64,000 nucleotides of DNA from Bretschneidera sinensis (taxonomy: Eukaryota > Streptophyta > Magnoliopsida > Brassicales > Akaniaceae), in assembly GCA_023935145.1 (NCBI GenBank), contig CM043700.1, forward strand, positions 136,806,828 to 136,870,827. Reading direction: 5' to 3'. The stretch's first letter is position 1, and each line of letters starts with the position of its first letter. This document shows, in pieces, positions 46,340 to 58,358 of the stretch. The notes beneath the pieces were generated by a model. That model was not told the origin of the DNA. It made no database searches and worked only from the letters and a program-made list of their open reading frames with translations. The position numbers were made by a program, and so were the translations under genes.

Positions 46340-46554
46340 TGTTGAATTTAATAGAGGAAGTGAGACAATAAAAAGGGGAGAATTGTATTGAATGGTGTGA
46401 TTTACTTACAAGGGAGCTATCCTATTTATACAAGCCAATAAGAAAGGCAAAGCTATAAACAACCAATGTGGGACTATCTTATTTATACAAGCCAATAGGA
46501 GAGGCAAAACTATACACAACCAATGTGGGACTAAGCCCATATAATACATTAACA
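46340..46554 (-). repeat. LTR of copia E
   Basis: 215 bp, TGTTGAAT...TTAACA. Contains two tandem copies of about 63 bp (46426-46533) ending CCAATGTGGGACT. Confidence 0.78.
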
Positions 46555-47727
46555 CTATTTTTGAAAAAACTATAGTAGTAAAATTTAACCAAACATTAAT
46601 TTTAAGAAAAGCTATCAATTTATTCTCACTAGCTCTTTTCCTGTGGGCAAAAGCTTTTACAAATGTTTCCTAAATCAACTTGTCCATTTGTTTTTACTCA
46701 TTAATATAAATATTCACTTATTATTACACTTCTTTGGCAGCATGCTGAAATGTTTGTCATCTATTTTGAATTCAAAATGACTTTTAATTTGAGATTTTTT
46801 TTTAAAACTTTTTTAAGAAACAATTGAAATGCATTATTTCTTTGTTTGGATTGTGATTTAAACAGCACTTAAAGCAAAAGACATTGTTTTAAAGTGTTAC
46901 TAGAAACATACAAATATGTGTTTTCTCTGCGTGGGAAGCAACAAGAATTAATTTTATTGAAATTTTAAATTTGAAGATAAGGAAAATGTACCTTAAAATA
47001 GTAAAGGATATTTTAATTGTGAAAAATATATATTTTATTTTGTTAATATTTTCTTAAACAATTTGTACATTCTTAACATAGTTTTTCAACTTTTTTAATA
47101 TGATGTTGAAAAAGTTAGAGAAACAAAAAAAAAATTCTTTTCTCAATTTTTTCAATATTATGTGGATAAGAAATATGTTGTTTTCTAAACTATATTAAGA
47201 ATGCGTAAATTATTGAAGAAAGTGTTAAAAAAATAGAGATGAAAAATTAAAAATATTTTTGACAACTATATGCTTTCTAATTCTTTCAACTTCGTGCTGT
47301 GGAATCCTTTGTTAATTAAAGTTGGTGGTCAAACAAGTATTTCATAACACATAACATGAAAAAAAAATTTTATTTAGCAGTGTCATGAGAGTTATATGAC
47401 ATAAAAGCCTATCTCACATTTGAATAAAAATAAAATACATTTTTTCTCTCTTTTCATACTATTTAATAGTGAGATAGATCTTATACCATATATATATATA
47501 TATCTCTTATGGCATTGTTGCAGACAAAAACTTCTCATATAACAGATGGGAAGATTCTCTTTGAAGACATTGTCAAATTGGACAGAGGATAGCAATACAG
47601 CTGAAGATGGGGAAAATATAGAGTAAATCCTGTATTGACTTTGTAGTATGTTGAGGACTCGATATTACCTGTCCTAGCTAGTGTATTAGTTGGCCCAATC
47701 TATGTCGCCTGTCTTTTGATGCAGCTC
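46555..47727. other. AT-rich intergenic DNA
   Basis: No gene, RNA gene or clear element seen. Short TA microsatellite at about 47490-47502. Confidence 0.6.
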
Positions 47728-47770
47728 TATAAATAAGACAATTAACAGGCTTCATTGTTATCTATAAATA
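47728..47770 (+). promoter_or_regulatory. Tandem TATA boxes of the peptide gene
   Basis: TATAAATA at 47728-47735 and 47763-47770, each within a repeated TCTATAAATAAGACA. The second lies about 105 bp before the ATG at 47876, which would suit a start near 47795. Confidence 0.6.
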
Positions 47771-47875
47771 AGACACTCTCCACTTTCCATTCTCCATTCT
47801 CATAGTAGGCTAGCAGCTCTCTTCTCGAGCTAATTAAGTCACCTTCTTCCAACACAGTTAGTTAGCCTGCCAAAA

Positions 47876-48248
47876 ATGGTATTCAGTAAGTCCTCTCAAG
47901 TCATGGTGATGGCGTTGTTCGTAGCAATAGTACTTCTTATGTCCTTGGAGGTAGCAGCCGCTGCCTTAGATGATGCACTACCGAAATCCAAACTCGGTCA
48001 GTCATGAGGGAAACTTCAATTATTATTCTGTTTAATTAAACTCCATACTTCATTGTGTTTTTTTAATTCTTTTTTTTAAGGCTGCGGAAGGAAGCTTCAC
48101 TTGTGATTTCTAACCATACACGATTTTTCCATGGTATACAGGACGGAAAGTTGTTGATGAACGAATTCTTAGCCTTACAAATGATGATTATCCTCCTAGA
48201 TATGTGACGCCTGGTGGATCTGGAGGATATGGTCCGCCAAACCCATGA
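47876..48248 (+). CDS. Small secreted peptide precursor, two exons
   Basis: Exon 1 47876-47996, intron 47997-48141 (GTCAGT...ATACAG, 145 bp, phase 1), exon 2 48142-48248, giving 75 residues. The start was chosen as the first ATG after the TATA box (AAAAATGG context). Residues 1-30 form a signal peptide with a hydrophobic core (VMALFVAIVLLMSLEVAAA). Then comes a variable part, and the tail VVDERILSLTNDDY is followed by a Pro/Gly/Tyr-rich end (PPRYVTPGGSGGYGPPNP). Asp-Asp-Tyr near residues 55-57 is the type of site sulfated in plant peptide hormones of the PSY/RGF/CIF groups, but the end does not match those families closely, so the family is unassigned. Unspliced, the frame stops shortly after exon 1. 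Confidence 0.68.
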
Positions 48249-48775
48249 GTGGCGGGGAAAAGCTTATTTCGTCACAAAATAAGGTTATAGATAGCAGTCT
48301 GAAATTCCTAGAAATTATATATACGCTTTGCATAAGTTCAGATGGAAGTTACTAGACTTTAAAATGTTTGTTCTGTCTGCAGTATAGTGTTCTGTTCTGT
48401 CTGCAGTATTGTATTGTTTGATTCAATATAAAATGTCTTGTTTTAAAGAAAAGATGCTTTAGACCAAATAAAGTGAATGAGATACGCCAGGTTGTTAATG
48501 GCGATTCTGATTACTGAATGTTATTTTTTGGTGTGGTGTTTTGCCTCTTGTAATTATACCAGTTTCTCTTAATTTCCCCATCAAATTAGAACAGATGCCA
48601 TCTCATGGCTACTAGCCATCTTGTGCTGTTAAAGCAAAATTCAAATTTCAGGGTCAACGAAGGACCAGGAACATCATCAACTTGCCCTTGATATGATCTA
48701 AGCTGTTCCAATTTACGGGGGAAATTAACAGATTTTAATTTTTTTTCCCCCTGATATGCCAAGGTAAATAGGGAG

Positions 48776-49147
48776 GTTGAGCTATTCGAGTTCGATTTAT
48801 TGAACTTTCAACTGAGCTCAAATATGCAAAATAAACTCGTTAACTGAATCAAATCGAGTAAAATACCTGAGTATTTACCTCGTTAGGCTTGCGAATCGTT
48901 CGATTAATATAGTTTTTAAAAATATTTTTTACGTATATTATTATATTTGTATATATATATATTATTTATTAAATTATAAAAATACATTTCTATTGCAAAC
49001 TCGATAGGTTCATTAAAACCTTTTAAAGCTCGTAAACTCGAGCTCGGATGAGCTCGTTAATTATCAAGCTCAAACCTTTCAAATTTTAGTCGAGCTCTAG
49101 CTGAAACTCTATTTTTGGGTTTGACTTAAGAGTTCGAGCTCTTAAAG
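48776..49147. repeat. Degenerate repeat with GAGCTCG/CGAGTTCG motifs
   Basis: Repeated GAGCTCG, CGAGCTC and GAGTTCGA motifs at both ends in inverted sense around an AT-rich centre. Probably an old non-autonomous element; no target duplication was found. Confidence 0.35.
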
Positions 49148-49166
49148 GGCTTATTTAGTTTTATTT

Positions 49167-49205
49167 AATGACACTACTTTTGAATCAGTCAAATGTAGTG
49201 TTATT
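49167..49205. repeat. Short hairpin
   Basis: AATGACACTAC pairs with GTAGTGTTATT with one mismatch around a loop of 17 bases. Could be the inner part of a MITE. Confidence 0.4.
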
Positions 49206-50139
49206 AAGTTTGTTTGTTTTTCACTTATTAGTAACACTTAATGGATATGACTGAAACAGATCTAAAATTGAGCTTTCATACCATTTAGATAATATTTTAG
49301 ACAAAAATACCCCTCCTCATTTATCAAAATCTCATAAATACCATGAATCCAAATTTTATGTAAACTCATCAAATTTCCCAATTCTCCACCCATATCTCGT
49401 CAACTCTCTCATTCTTCTTCACATCTCCCTCCTCGCAAATCGCGATTTAACCCTCTCCGACCGCAAGTCGCTCAAACCATCGGTCTCAACGACACCTTTC
49501 TTTTTTTCTTTTTTGATTTTCACTGTATCTTTTCCTTTTCTTTTTCTTTTTTTTTTCTTTTCTTTTGCCTTTGATCATCAAGTTATAAGTATGAGTATCA
49601 TGGTTTGAGCATAACCGAATTTGTAATCACATTTCTCTCGTTTATAATTTAAATCATTCACATCTAATTGATAATCACATTTAATTAACTTGAACGAGGC
49701 ACAAATTGACACTAATCTCTCAAGCTTTCGTTTATGGCCGCTAAATTTGACCTATGTTAAGCTTAATTTGCTGCAAGTTAATGCTTTTTTTTTTCTTTTT
49801 AGTTTGAGAGAAATTGCACCCAATTTTTTTACATTCAAGATTTTGAAAAGAGATCTCTAAAGCAAAAGGCTCGATTTTTTTTTTCTTTTCCTTTTTGGAG
49901 TACTTCCATCTTGATCCAAGTTTCAACAGATTCATCAAAAAAAAAAAAAAAAACACGTGTAAAGGCCAAGAGACCCAGTTGACCCTTTTGATTTAATTGA
50001 AGAAATTAAGAACCAAAATTTTGGGCTACGCTTAGTTCTCAAAGAAAAAAGGAATCTCGAGGAGCCCATTTAGGAAAAGCTCGAATCCTAAGACTCCAAA
50101 ATCGGTTTCTTTGTAGATTTTTACGGATGTAAAACTCAT

Positions 50140-50310
50140 ATTTACATAAGAGTAAAAATATGATTGATAATTTTTTAAAGCTTTATTGATAACGTTAATT
50201 GAATATGTATAAATGTTATTAGTGAGATTCACCAAAATTACCAGTCAAATTTTTACTCGGATACAAATATATGTTTTACATCTGATATAAACAAAAATTT
50301 CTCCAATTCT
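50140..50310. repeat. Dispersed repeat, copy 1
   Basis: Similar in order to 52716-52862 (ATTGAATATGTA, TTACCAGTCAA versus TTACTAGTCAA, AATTTCTCC). About 150 bp, strongly diverged. Confidence 0.5.
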
Positions 50311-51029
50311 CTCACGAGAAAAATCTCAAAAGAAAAACTGTCATGATTGCATCTTAATTAGACGATTATAAGGGTGTAATCAACGTATTTTCAATAATTA
50401 TTTTTTTACATAAGTTAAAACTTATAGAAATTTTTTTTTTAAAAAAAATTATTTTTATTGAATTAATTATTAGCTTATGTGGACATGCTATGTCATCACG
50501 ACCAACTCCACCGTGACACACGACCCTTTCCACATAATGCATGCATATACCATTTCAAAAAGTTAGACGACTTCAAACATTCATAACACCGCGAAACATT
50601 CTCAATACTCTTCTAACACGAGTAAACAATTTATTTCCATTGAATGGCGTGATGGCGCTGCTACATGTTACAGGTAAATTAAAGGAAAAAATGGATCCTT
50701 ACCCAAGTTAAGGGGTTGAAAATGATAAGTTATGACTGGTTATTGAATCTGAGTCACAGCTTCTTAACCCTCGTAGCAAGGTTGAAGTATTAGTATTTTG
50801 TAAAAACACGTAAAGAACAAGTCAATGAATCAGTGTTACATTATACACATCTAGTTTGATTGAATTCTCCTACGATACGACTTTATAGTTCAGTTTTGAC
50901 TTTTAAACTATCAACAAGCAGATTAAAACTTAAGTTGAAATGAAACTAGAATTGAATTTATGAGTTGCCCAAACTCTAATCGACTCAATTTGTGTGTTAA
51001 GAACTAACATCTAGTGCATATTGATATGT

Positions 51030-51165
51030 TTTTTTATTAAATTAAATGAAATAATAAAATTAAAAAAATAAATAAATAATATATGAATTAATCAAAATTT
51101 TTTATTAAATTAAATGAAATAATAAAATTTAAAAAGTAAATAAAAAATATACGAATTAATCAAAA
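51030..51165. repeat. Two tandem units of about 67 bp
   Basis: TTTTTATTAAATTAAATGAA starts each unit, and each ends GAATTAATCAAAA. Confidence 0.65.
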
Positions 51166-51449
51166 ATTTTTTTGCTAGATATAACATCATTCTAATCTTA
51201 GTTACCAATAGTTAATATAGAAATAAATAAAATGACAAGAGAATATGTATAGGTAAGTGTGAATTAATGGGTAGTGTGTAACTGTAATACCCGTATTCTT
51301 AAAGTAACGGTAAAAAAGTAATTTGATAAATATGATATAGAATTAAAATAATATATATGAAAAATTTATTATTGAATAAAATAATCATTTTGAAAAGAAA
51401 AAAACTGGAAGCATCAGGTTTAGTTACAAAGAAGAAGAAAAAAAAAAGA

Positions 51450-51745
51450 CAATTAGAGAATATGTATAGGTAAGTGTAAATTAGTGGGTAATGGGTATTG
51501 GATATCTACTTAGGTGGTTATTGTGTATAAGTGGTTTTTGAAATGGATAATGTGTAATTGCTTAGGTGGTTACTACAGATAAGTGGTAATGGATACTATG
51601 TAATTGTTTAGGTGATTATTGTAGATAAATTGTTTTTGAAATGGGTAACTTGTAACTATTTATATGGTTATTGTAAATAAATAACTTTTGAAATGGATAA
51701 TGCGTAACTGCTTAGATAGTTACTGTAGATAAATTATTTTTGAAA
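51450..51745. repeat. Degenerate minisatellite of about 65 bp
   Basis: Four to five units around GGTTATTGTAGATAAGTGGT and TTTTTGAAATGGATAATG. A related GAATATGTATAGGTAAGTGT segment occurs at 51242 and 51459. Confidence 0.55.
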
Positions 51746-52715
51746 CATAACTAATTAGGTAAATGTGGGATAATTGTGGGGTGATTAGTTTTGTAGTTTT
51801 ATACCTAATAACATAATAAAACTATATTTATACGGTGATATTTTTGATATTTCATGAACTAGATGATATAAAAAATATAATCTCAATAAAAAAAAAAACA
51901 AAACTTAAAATATATATATTCAATTGAAATTGTTATTAACATCCGATTAGCAGCATGCGATTGCATCGTCCGAGGAGGAGACAAAAAGAGAGGATTCCCT
52001 TAACCGTTAGGATAATTTTATCAATAAAAGTATTTATTTTAAACAATTTTTGCTCTGATAATATAGTACCCTAAAATTAATTGCAAAAGATTTTTATTGA
52101 CGTACAATGGACGTACCATATCATTATCCAAAGGTAACTATGTCGGAGTAATTTGTAGGATTCAAAAAGAGAGAAAAAATCTTCATGGGCCACGTACAAC
52201 TTTTATTGGGCTCATTATAGGGCCACTGATTAAGAAGCATTTCGCCCATTGGGTTGGGCTTACTTTTAAGCACGCATAGAAAGCAAAGAGATTGATCAAT
52301 GTTTAGCAGCCCAGACCAACACGATTTTTGGTGCCATTTGATTTTCACCTTGCATGATTTGAATCTGAAAACCGTTTCTTTATATGAATGAATTCTTTTT
52401 TAATTATATTTTTCTTTTACACTATGTTGAAAACAAATGAATTTTATAGCCTTTATAAAATTTATTTCAAATTCTATAATTGTTATGTATGAAGAAAAAA
52501 AAATACCCGTGAAATTCATTTAGAAATGAATTCATTATGGAATTGAGTTGACTTGTTGCAAATTCTATCAAAATTGATATAATTTACAAATGAATTCTAT
52601 GAAATAAAGAGTAAAAAACAATGTCTATCAAAATACCCGCTCTCCCACTCTCTCCTCTCCAAGAGATTCTTACCTGCATCGGTTGCAAAACTTATTTTGG
52701 CACCGGGATAGAAAC

Positions 52716-52862
52716 ATGATTAGTAATTTTTGAGAACTTTACTGGTAATATTAATTGAATATGTACATATGTTACTAGTGAAGTCCTTCAAAATTACTAG
52801 TCAAGTTTCCACATCGATGTAGAAATAAATTTTGCTCCCGATGCAAACAAGAATTTCTCCTC
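52716..52862. repeat. Dispersed repeat, copy 2
   Basis: See 50140-50310; same order of conserved blocks. Confidence 0.5.
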
Positions 52863-53478
52863 CCCCTTTCTTCTTCTCTCTCATCTATTGATTTTTTTCA
52901 TTTGTTTTAAACATAGAAATCAAATGAATCCTGCAATTTAAAGTAAAAGACCAAATATAAAATTACATTTTAATTCATTTTTAAATAAATTTCATTTTCA
53001 ATTCATTTAAAAATAAAATGTTTCATTTGGTTCCAAACAGACTCTTAGTATTTGCACACCAATAAGCAAGTGAACTTGCAACTGATTATAGCATTCACCC
53101 AGAAATGTTGATTACGGCCTTAAAAACAGATTCTATTTTTGAATTATAAATTCATATTGTGAATTGAAAAGACAAATAGTGTTAATTTTGTTGAATAATA
53201 TCAATAAAATTAAAATTTATATGTTAGATGAATTAAAACGTGATGTAATCAATTCTGCTGATACCAAACATGAAAATTCATTTGAGTTCATTTACAAATT
53301 GTAACTCCTAGTCAATAACTAAAATGGAAAGATAAAAAAGGGCTACTCTCATGACACAAACTTTCTGATACAACTCTTGAAGTAAAAACCAAGCAGGTTC
53401 TTAGAGCTTTCAGATTACTGTATGTATACTTCAGCGGATATTAACAAGATAATTTAGAAGAAAAGATTGATAAATTGC

Positions 53479-56400
53479 CTACAATGCAAGCAAAAATTTC
53501 TTGATTTCATGCAATTTTGTCAAAGTTTCTCTCATGGTTAAACGATCTTTAGCCAGTTGAGCTGCACACGACAAACCAACTCGTATCACAGCAGCCACAC
53601 ACTCTTCACCTTTGCCCACCCAATCGCTGTTAACGGTGCTACTATTGTTGGTGCTGCTGTTGCCAACACTAGAATAACTAGTGCTTGAGCTTTGCATAAA
53701 ACTTCCATTATCCTTGAAAAGCCTTGAATCAGCAACCTCCAAAACTTTATTCTGATTCACCGCTGAAGCAAATTTATTCAGGCTCAATCCTTCTTCAAAC
53801 ATACCATCCGTTGGTCTCTTTGCTATGAACATCTCAAGCAGCAGGATTCCATAACTGTAGACATCCCCATTGGTTGAAGCTTTCCCTCCTTGACCATACT
53901 CTACAACAAATTACCAACATGTTAGGGTATCAAATTACAGTATGAATTCTAACTTGTAATGAAGGACGGGCGGAGGAAGAACCACAATATATACAAGTAA
54001 TTTTGTGTACCTAGAGCAATGTAACCAATTGAGCCCTTTAGTCCTATTGTGCTGCTCTCGTGTGATGGATTTTGAGAAACAAACCTTGACAATCCGAAAT
54101 CTCCAACATGAGCAGCCATATCTTCATCCAAAAGTATATTTCCTGGTTTCAAATCGCAATGGACTACTGGTGGGTCGCAGTCATGGTGCAAATAATCAAT
54201 TGCTGAAGCTATATCTATCGCAATGTTCAATCTCTGCAACAAGGTTAGCCATAACCAAGGTTCTGTGTCTTTCGAGTATAACCACTTATCCAAGTTTCCA
54301 TTGGGCATGAATTCCATAACCAAGGCCTTGAAATCATCTCCTTTATAATCAATGCTAGAGCATGAAGTGATGACCTTCACAAGATTCCTATGCCGAACAT
54401 TCCTCAGAGCTTCACATTCTGCATTGAAACTCTGAGAGGCTTTACTCTGTTGCAGGTCAAGGACTTTTATGGCAAGGATGTTGCTACTAGTACTGTTTGT
54501 TTCATTTTCACAAGTGGTGAACACACCTTTATAAACAGAACCAAAGCCTCCTTTTCCTATCAAATTTTCAGCTGCAAAGTTTTGTGTAGCAATCCGAATA
54601 TCAGAGTAAGAAATCATTGGGGGCATCCCCTTCAAAAGAGACGACAACCCACTTCCTTTGTCCTTCTTGTTTTTCTTCTTTCGGGATATCGGTGCCCATA
54701 CAGCGCAGAACATTGCACCGATTAAGAAAGCGATGCAAGAAACTAACAAGATGATCTTCGGTAGATAACGACTCTTTCGTTTCCTTGTAATGCATTGGGA
54801 GAGTCCTAACTTTCTCACAATTTCTTGATAGCTACCGCAGAGCCTATTGTTCCCTTGTAGAGAAACCTGGGTTAGGTTCTTGAAGACACCTTTTGTTGGA
54901 ACTTCTCCTTCCAGGTGATTGTAAGACAGATTTATGTTCAGCAAATACTGAAGTTCTTCTAATTCTTTTGGGATTTGACCAGAGAAACTGTTTGAAGAGA
55001 GATCCAAACTCTCCAGGGATGTTAAATCTCCTATTGAACTTGGGATTGAGCCGGAGATATTATTACTTGATATGATGAGAAAACGCAGATTTGAACAACT
55101 GCCAATGGATATTGATAAATTTCCAGACAGCTGGTTATCAGAAACATCCATGTCTTGAAGCTGTTTCAAGTTGCCAACTTCACTAGGGAGGGGACCCTGC
55201 AGAGTATTTTGTGCTAGACGCATGTCATTTAGACTAGAAAGCCCAAAAATCTCCTTTGGTATGCTTCCATTTAGCCTATTTGCCATTAGGCCCAATGTGC
55301 TCAACTGCTTGCAGTCCCCAATAGTTGGTGGAATTCTGCCAGAGAATTGGTTATGTCCCATTGTGAGGGCATACAGTTGAGTAAAATTGCCAAAGACATC
55401 TGGAATTTCTCCAGAGAACCTGTTTTGGTGCAAAGTAAATTTCTGTAGTCTCTTTAGTGTTCCTATGGTTTTCGGTATTTGCCCTGTAAAATAATTTTCT
55501 TCAACAGACAGAGATATGAGGTTGTGATACTTATCAATCCCTCTAGGGAAGCTACCTGTCAGCCTATTGTCATCGACGCAAAAACTTTGGAGATGGATCG
55601 ACAGGTTTGCAACAGAACTTGGAAGTTCTCCAGTCATTAGGTTGGAGAAAAGCCTGAGAGTTTCCAACTGAGTACAGTTCGTCAGAGAATTGATCAGCTG
55701 AAGATTCTGCGCTGTAGTAGAAGAGAGATGATTTAGACCAAGATCTAGCATGACAAGTTTCTTCATGTTGCCGAACAATGGAACAGACCCTTGAAAGTTA
55801 TTTCTAGAGAGGTCAAGGAATTCAATATTTGAAGCATTGGATATAGAACTTGGTATCATTCCTTCAAGATTGTTCTGCGCCATATGGAGGTGTCTCAGAT
55901 TTGGAAGAGAATGCCCTATGTCCATTCCTAACTTCCCTGTAAGGTTATTTTGTGTGACAGATAAGAATACTAAAGAAGAAATGTTCCAAATAGAATGGGG
56001 TATGTTGCCAGTGATGTGGTTTTCAGATAGCTGAATTTGTTGAAGGTTACGGAGACGACCCAGCTCACTTGGAATTTTACCATGAAAGTGGTTTCTTGCG
56101 AGGGCAAGAAAAGAAAGAGAGGGGAGATTTCCTAACTCCAACGGTATTTGGCCGTGAAGTGAGTTGTTGGAAAGGTCTAGAACGAGGAGGGAAGTAAGAT
56201 TGGAAAGATGAGGGGATACAGTACCTAATAAGCCAAGTCCAGGAAGCTGGAGTGATTGGACTCGGGCGGAACTGGAGCAAGAGACCCCATACCAAGAACA
56301 GTGAGAAGAATTCTGTGTCCATCCCGAGAGAGTATTTTGAGGGTCTACTTGGAGTTTGAAAGATAGAAGAGCTTCTCTGTCAGTTGTAGCACTGAGATGC

Positions 56401-56480
56401 CCCAACTTGCTCGTGGCCGAATAAAGATGACTGGGGAAGATGAAGAAGAAGAGGAGAAGCAAAAGATGGAGATATCCCAT
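53479..56480 (-). CDS. LRR receptor-like protein kinase, subfamily XII type (Xa21/FLS2/EFR-like)
   Basis: Two exons on minus: 56480-54011 and 53900-53479, intron 54010-53901 (GTACAC...TTGTAG, phase 1), 963 residues. Both frames are open with no damage. Signal peptide residues 1-22; LRR N-terminal cap 33-70 (DREALLSFK...CSWYGVSC); about 20 plant LRRs to residue 560; cap motif near 548; membrane segment about 571-593 (IILLVSCIAFLIGAMFCAVW) with a basic stop-transfer tail. Kinase: glycine loop IGKGGFGSVYKG near 637, Lys in LAIKVL near 670, catalytic loop VHCDLKPGN near 770, DFG near 793, activation end GSIGYIALEYG, in which Leu replaces the usual Pro. Cys-Asp instead of Arg-Asp makes it a non-RD kinase, the class common among pattern-recognition receptors. 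Ligand unknown. The conserved single intron position fits the subfamily. Confidence 0.93.
53901..54010 (-). other. Intron of the receptor kinase
   Basis: 110 bp. Splits the Glu codon of IALEYG; donor GTACAC and acceptor TTGTAG on the minus strand. Confidence 0.88.
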
Positions 56481-56536
56481 GATTCAGTTATGTTTGCACT
56501 CTCTCTGCCTGGCTCAAAAAATTTGAAGTCTAGTTG

Positions 56537-57184
56537 GTGATAATAAATGAATGGCAGAGTCTAAAAACGCATCTGAAAACAACAATTAGCATTTTTGAAA
56601 TGGTTTGTGATAATAAATGAATGGAAGAGTTAAGAGGCTAAAAGTCATGAGATGAAAAATTTCTCATGAATGACAGTGATAATTTACTAAACAATCTATT
56701 CTAAAATAATTCAATTTATTTAATGTGATTCTCTTTTCGTATTCTATGATAAAAATTAGACAAGCATTGAGACATTTTGCATTCGTCTCACTTTTAAACG
56801 CGCTCTGAACGAGTCTAGAAAACACATTTGAAAACAATGATTAACATTATTGAAGCAATTAGTGATAATAAATGAATGGAAGAGTTAAAAGGCTAAAAGT
56901 CAGGAGTGATGAAATTTTTTTCATGAATGATAGTGATCTTTACTAAACAACCTAGTCCAAAATGATTTTCTTTTGGTGTTATGTGATAAAAAATCAAACA
57001 AGCATTGAGGTGTTTTGCTTTCATTTCGCCTTTGGACGCGATCTGAACGAGTCTAAAAATACATTTGAAAACAATAATTAGTATTTTTGAAACAGTTAGT
57101 AATAAATAATGAATGGAAGAGTCAAGAGACTAAAAATCATGAGTGATGAAAAATTTGTCATAAATGATAATGATGCTTTATTTC
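56537..57184. repeat. Tandem repeat of about 250 bp upstream of the kinase
   Basis: Units start GTGATAATAAATGAATGG at 56537 (short), 56607 (255 bp) and 56862 (236 bp), with a truncated unit at 57098. Related units lie at 43134, 44605, 57990 and 58850-58949. Conserved core: AACGCGCTCTGAACGAGTCT. The first unit is directly beyond the 5' leader of the kinase. Confidence 0.78.
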
Positions 57185-58358
57185 AAAAATCTTATAAAAA
57201 TGAGAAAAAAAATAGATTTTAAATTAATAAAGGTAATAACTTTGTGCATCTAATTAAAAGTTTTGAAGATCTTTGAAACGAACTTCGTAATTTACTAAAA
57301 TATCTAAATTCAATCAATCCAAAGTTTATGAGCCTTTTGATGCAATTTTCCTTAAAGTTAACACCATCTGATGTGAAATATAATAGAGAAATAAAGCATA
57401 ACTGTGTCAGTTGGAATATTGAATTAACAAATCAAATTTGTTGCTTCTCTAAAGTTTCCAAGCGAAAAATAAACAATTCAAGTCACTTGTAGCACTGAGA
57501 TAGAAGAGCTTCACTATCAGTTGTAGCACTGAGATGCCCCAACTTACTCGTGGCCGAATAAAGATGACTGGGGAAGATGAAGAAGAAAACCCATGATTCA
57601 GTTATGTTTGCACTCTCTCTGCCTGGCTCAAAAAGTATTTTTATTTGGAACACCAGTTCAATGTACATACAAAGTATTAATAATTGAATGGTTTATTTTT
57701 TTCTAGTATGGGTTGAAAGTTTCCAACCTTACTACTTGACAGAGATTTTAATGTTTTTCATCCATACATCAAAAACAAAAAAGACTTGAAAGATCCCTCA
57801 CAGAATTATGAGCCAGCCAGGGAAAATAACAAGTAATCCTAGTTGAAATATCTTTTGTTTTCTTTTATTTCTCTTTACTTGGTTGTGTTTTGGCTCGCAA
57901 AAGAACAACTTTTGTCTTGTTACTCTATAGTCTCTTCCATTCATTTATTATCTTGTTAGAATTGTTGCTTCAGGGGAAAGTTATTTTGAAGATAATAAAT
58001 GAATGAAAGAGTTAAGAGGCTAAAAATCAAAAGGGATGAAGAAGAATTTGTCATGAACGAAAGTGATACCTTACTAATTAGCCTAAGGCACCTCAAGTCC
58101 AAAATAATTCAAATTAGTGTGATTCTCTTTTGGCGTTCTGAAATAAAAATAAGAGAAGCTAAAATATTAAACCTGGGATGTGCACTCGATCTTTTTGAGA
58201 CTCCAACTCAATATTTAATTTTTTCTCTTTTATTAATTTATCTTAGATGCTAAATATCAATAATATCCTTAAGAGCATGTTTGGTTGCACAAAGAATTAT
58301 GCTTGAGAGGGATGAAGCTTTGATATTTGTATTGATAGTCTGATTGACTTATGCCGAA
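57185..58358. repeat. Segmental duplication, copy 2 (pairs with 43797-44973)
   Basis: Same order of features as copy 1. Starts AAAAATCTTATAAAAATGAG, ends TAGGAT. Confidence 0.88.
57483..57668 (-). pseudogene. Receptor-kinase 5' remnant, copy 2
   Basis: Differs from 44094-44279 by a single Val/Glu change in the translation. Same loss of nine signal-peptide codons and same stop, so the damage predates the duplication. Confidence 0.8.

Larger units (their letters stand above)
44974..46554 (-). mobile_element. Copia element E, 5' fragment
   Basis: Minus strand: LTR 46554-46340, primer site, gag 46034-45254, then cut at 44974, where it abuts the segmental duplication. No pol or second LTR. Different gag type from S and B. 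Confidence 0.78.
48249..53478. other. Intergenic DNA between the peptide gene and the kinase
   Basis: AT-rich, no supported gene. Holds a degenerate GAGCTCGAG-type repeat (48776-49147), a hairpin (49167-49205), pyrimidine runs (49490-49570), a dispersed repeat pair and two tandem repeats, listed separately. The open frame at 52097-52279 has no recognisable features. Confidence 0.6.

Noticed and set aside
47490..47502. TA microsatellite as a regulatory site
   Set aside because: Simple AT repeat; no evidence beyond base composition.
52097..52279. 60-codon open frame
   Set aside because: No homology recognised, no promoter or splice context, and stop-free length is within chance for this region.
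54005..54310. Plus-strand open frames within 54005-56034
   Set aside because: All are antisense shadows of the receptor kinase exon.
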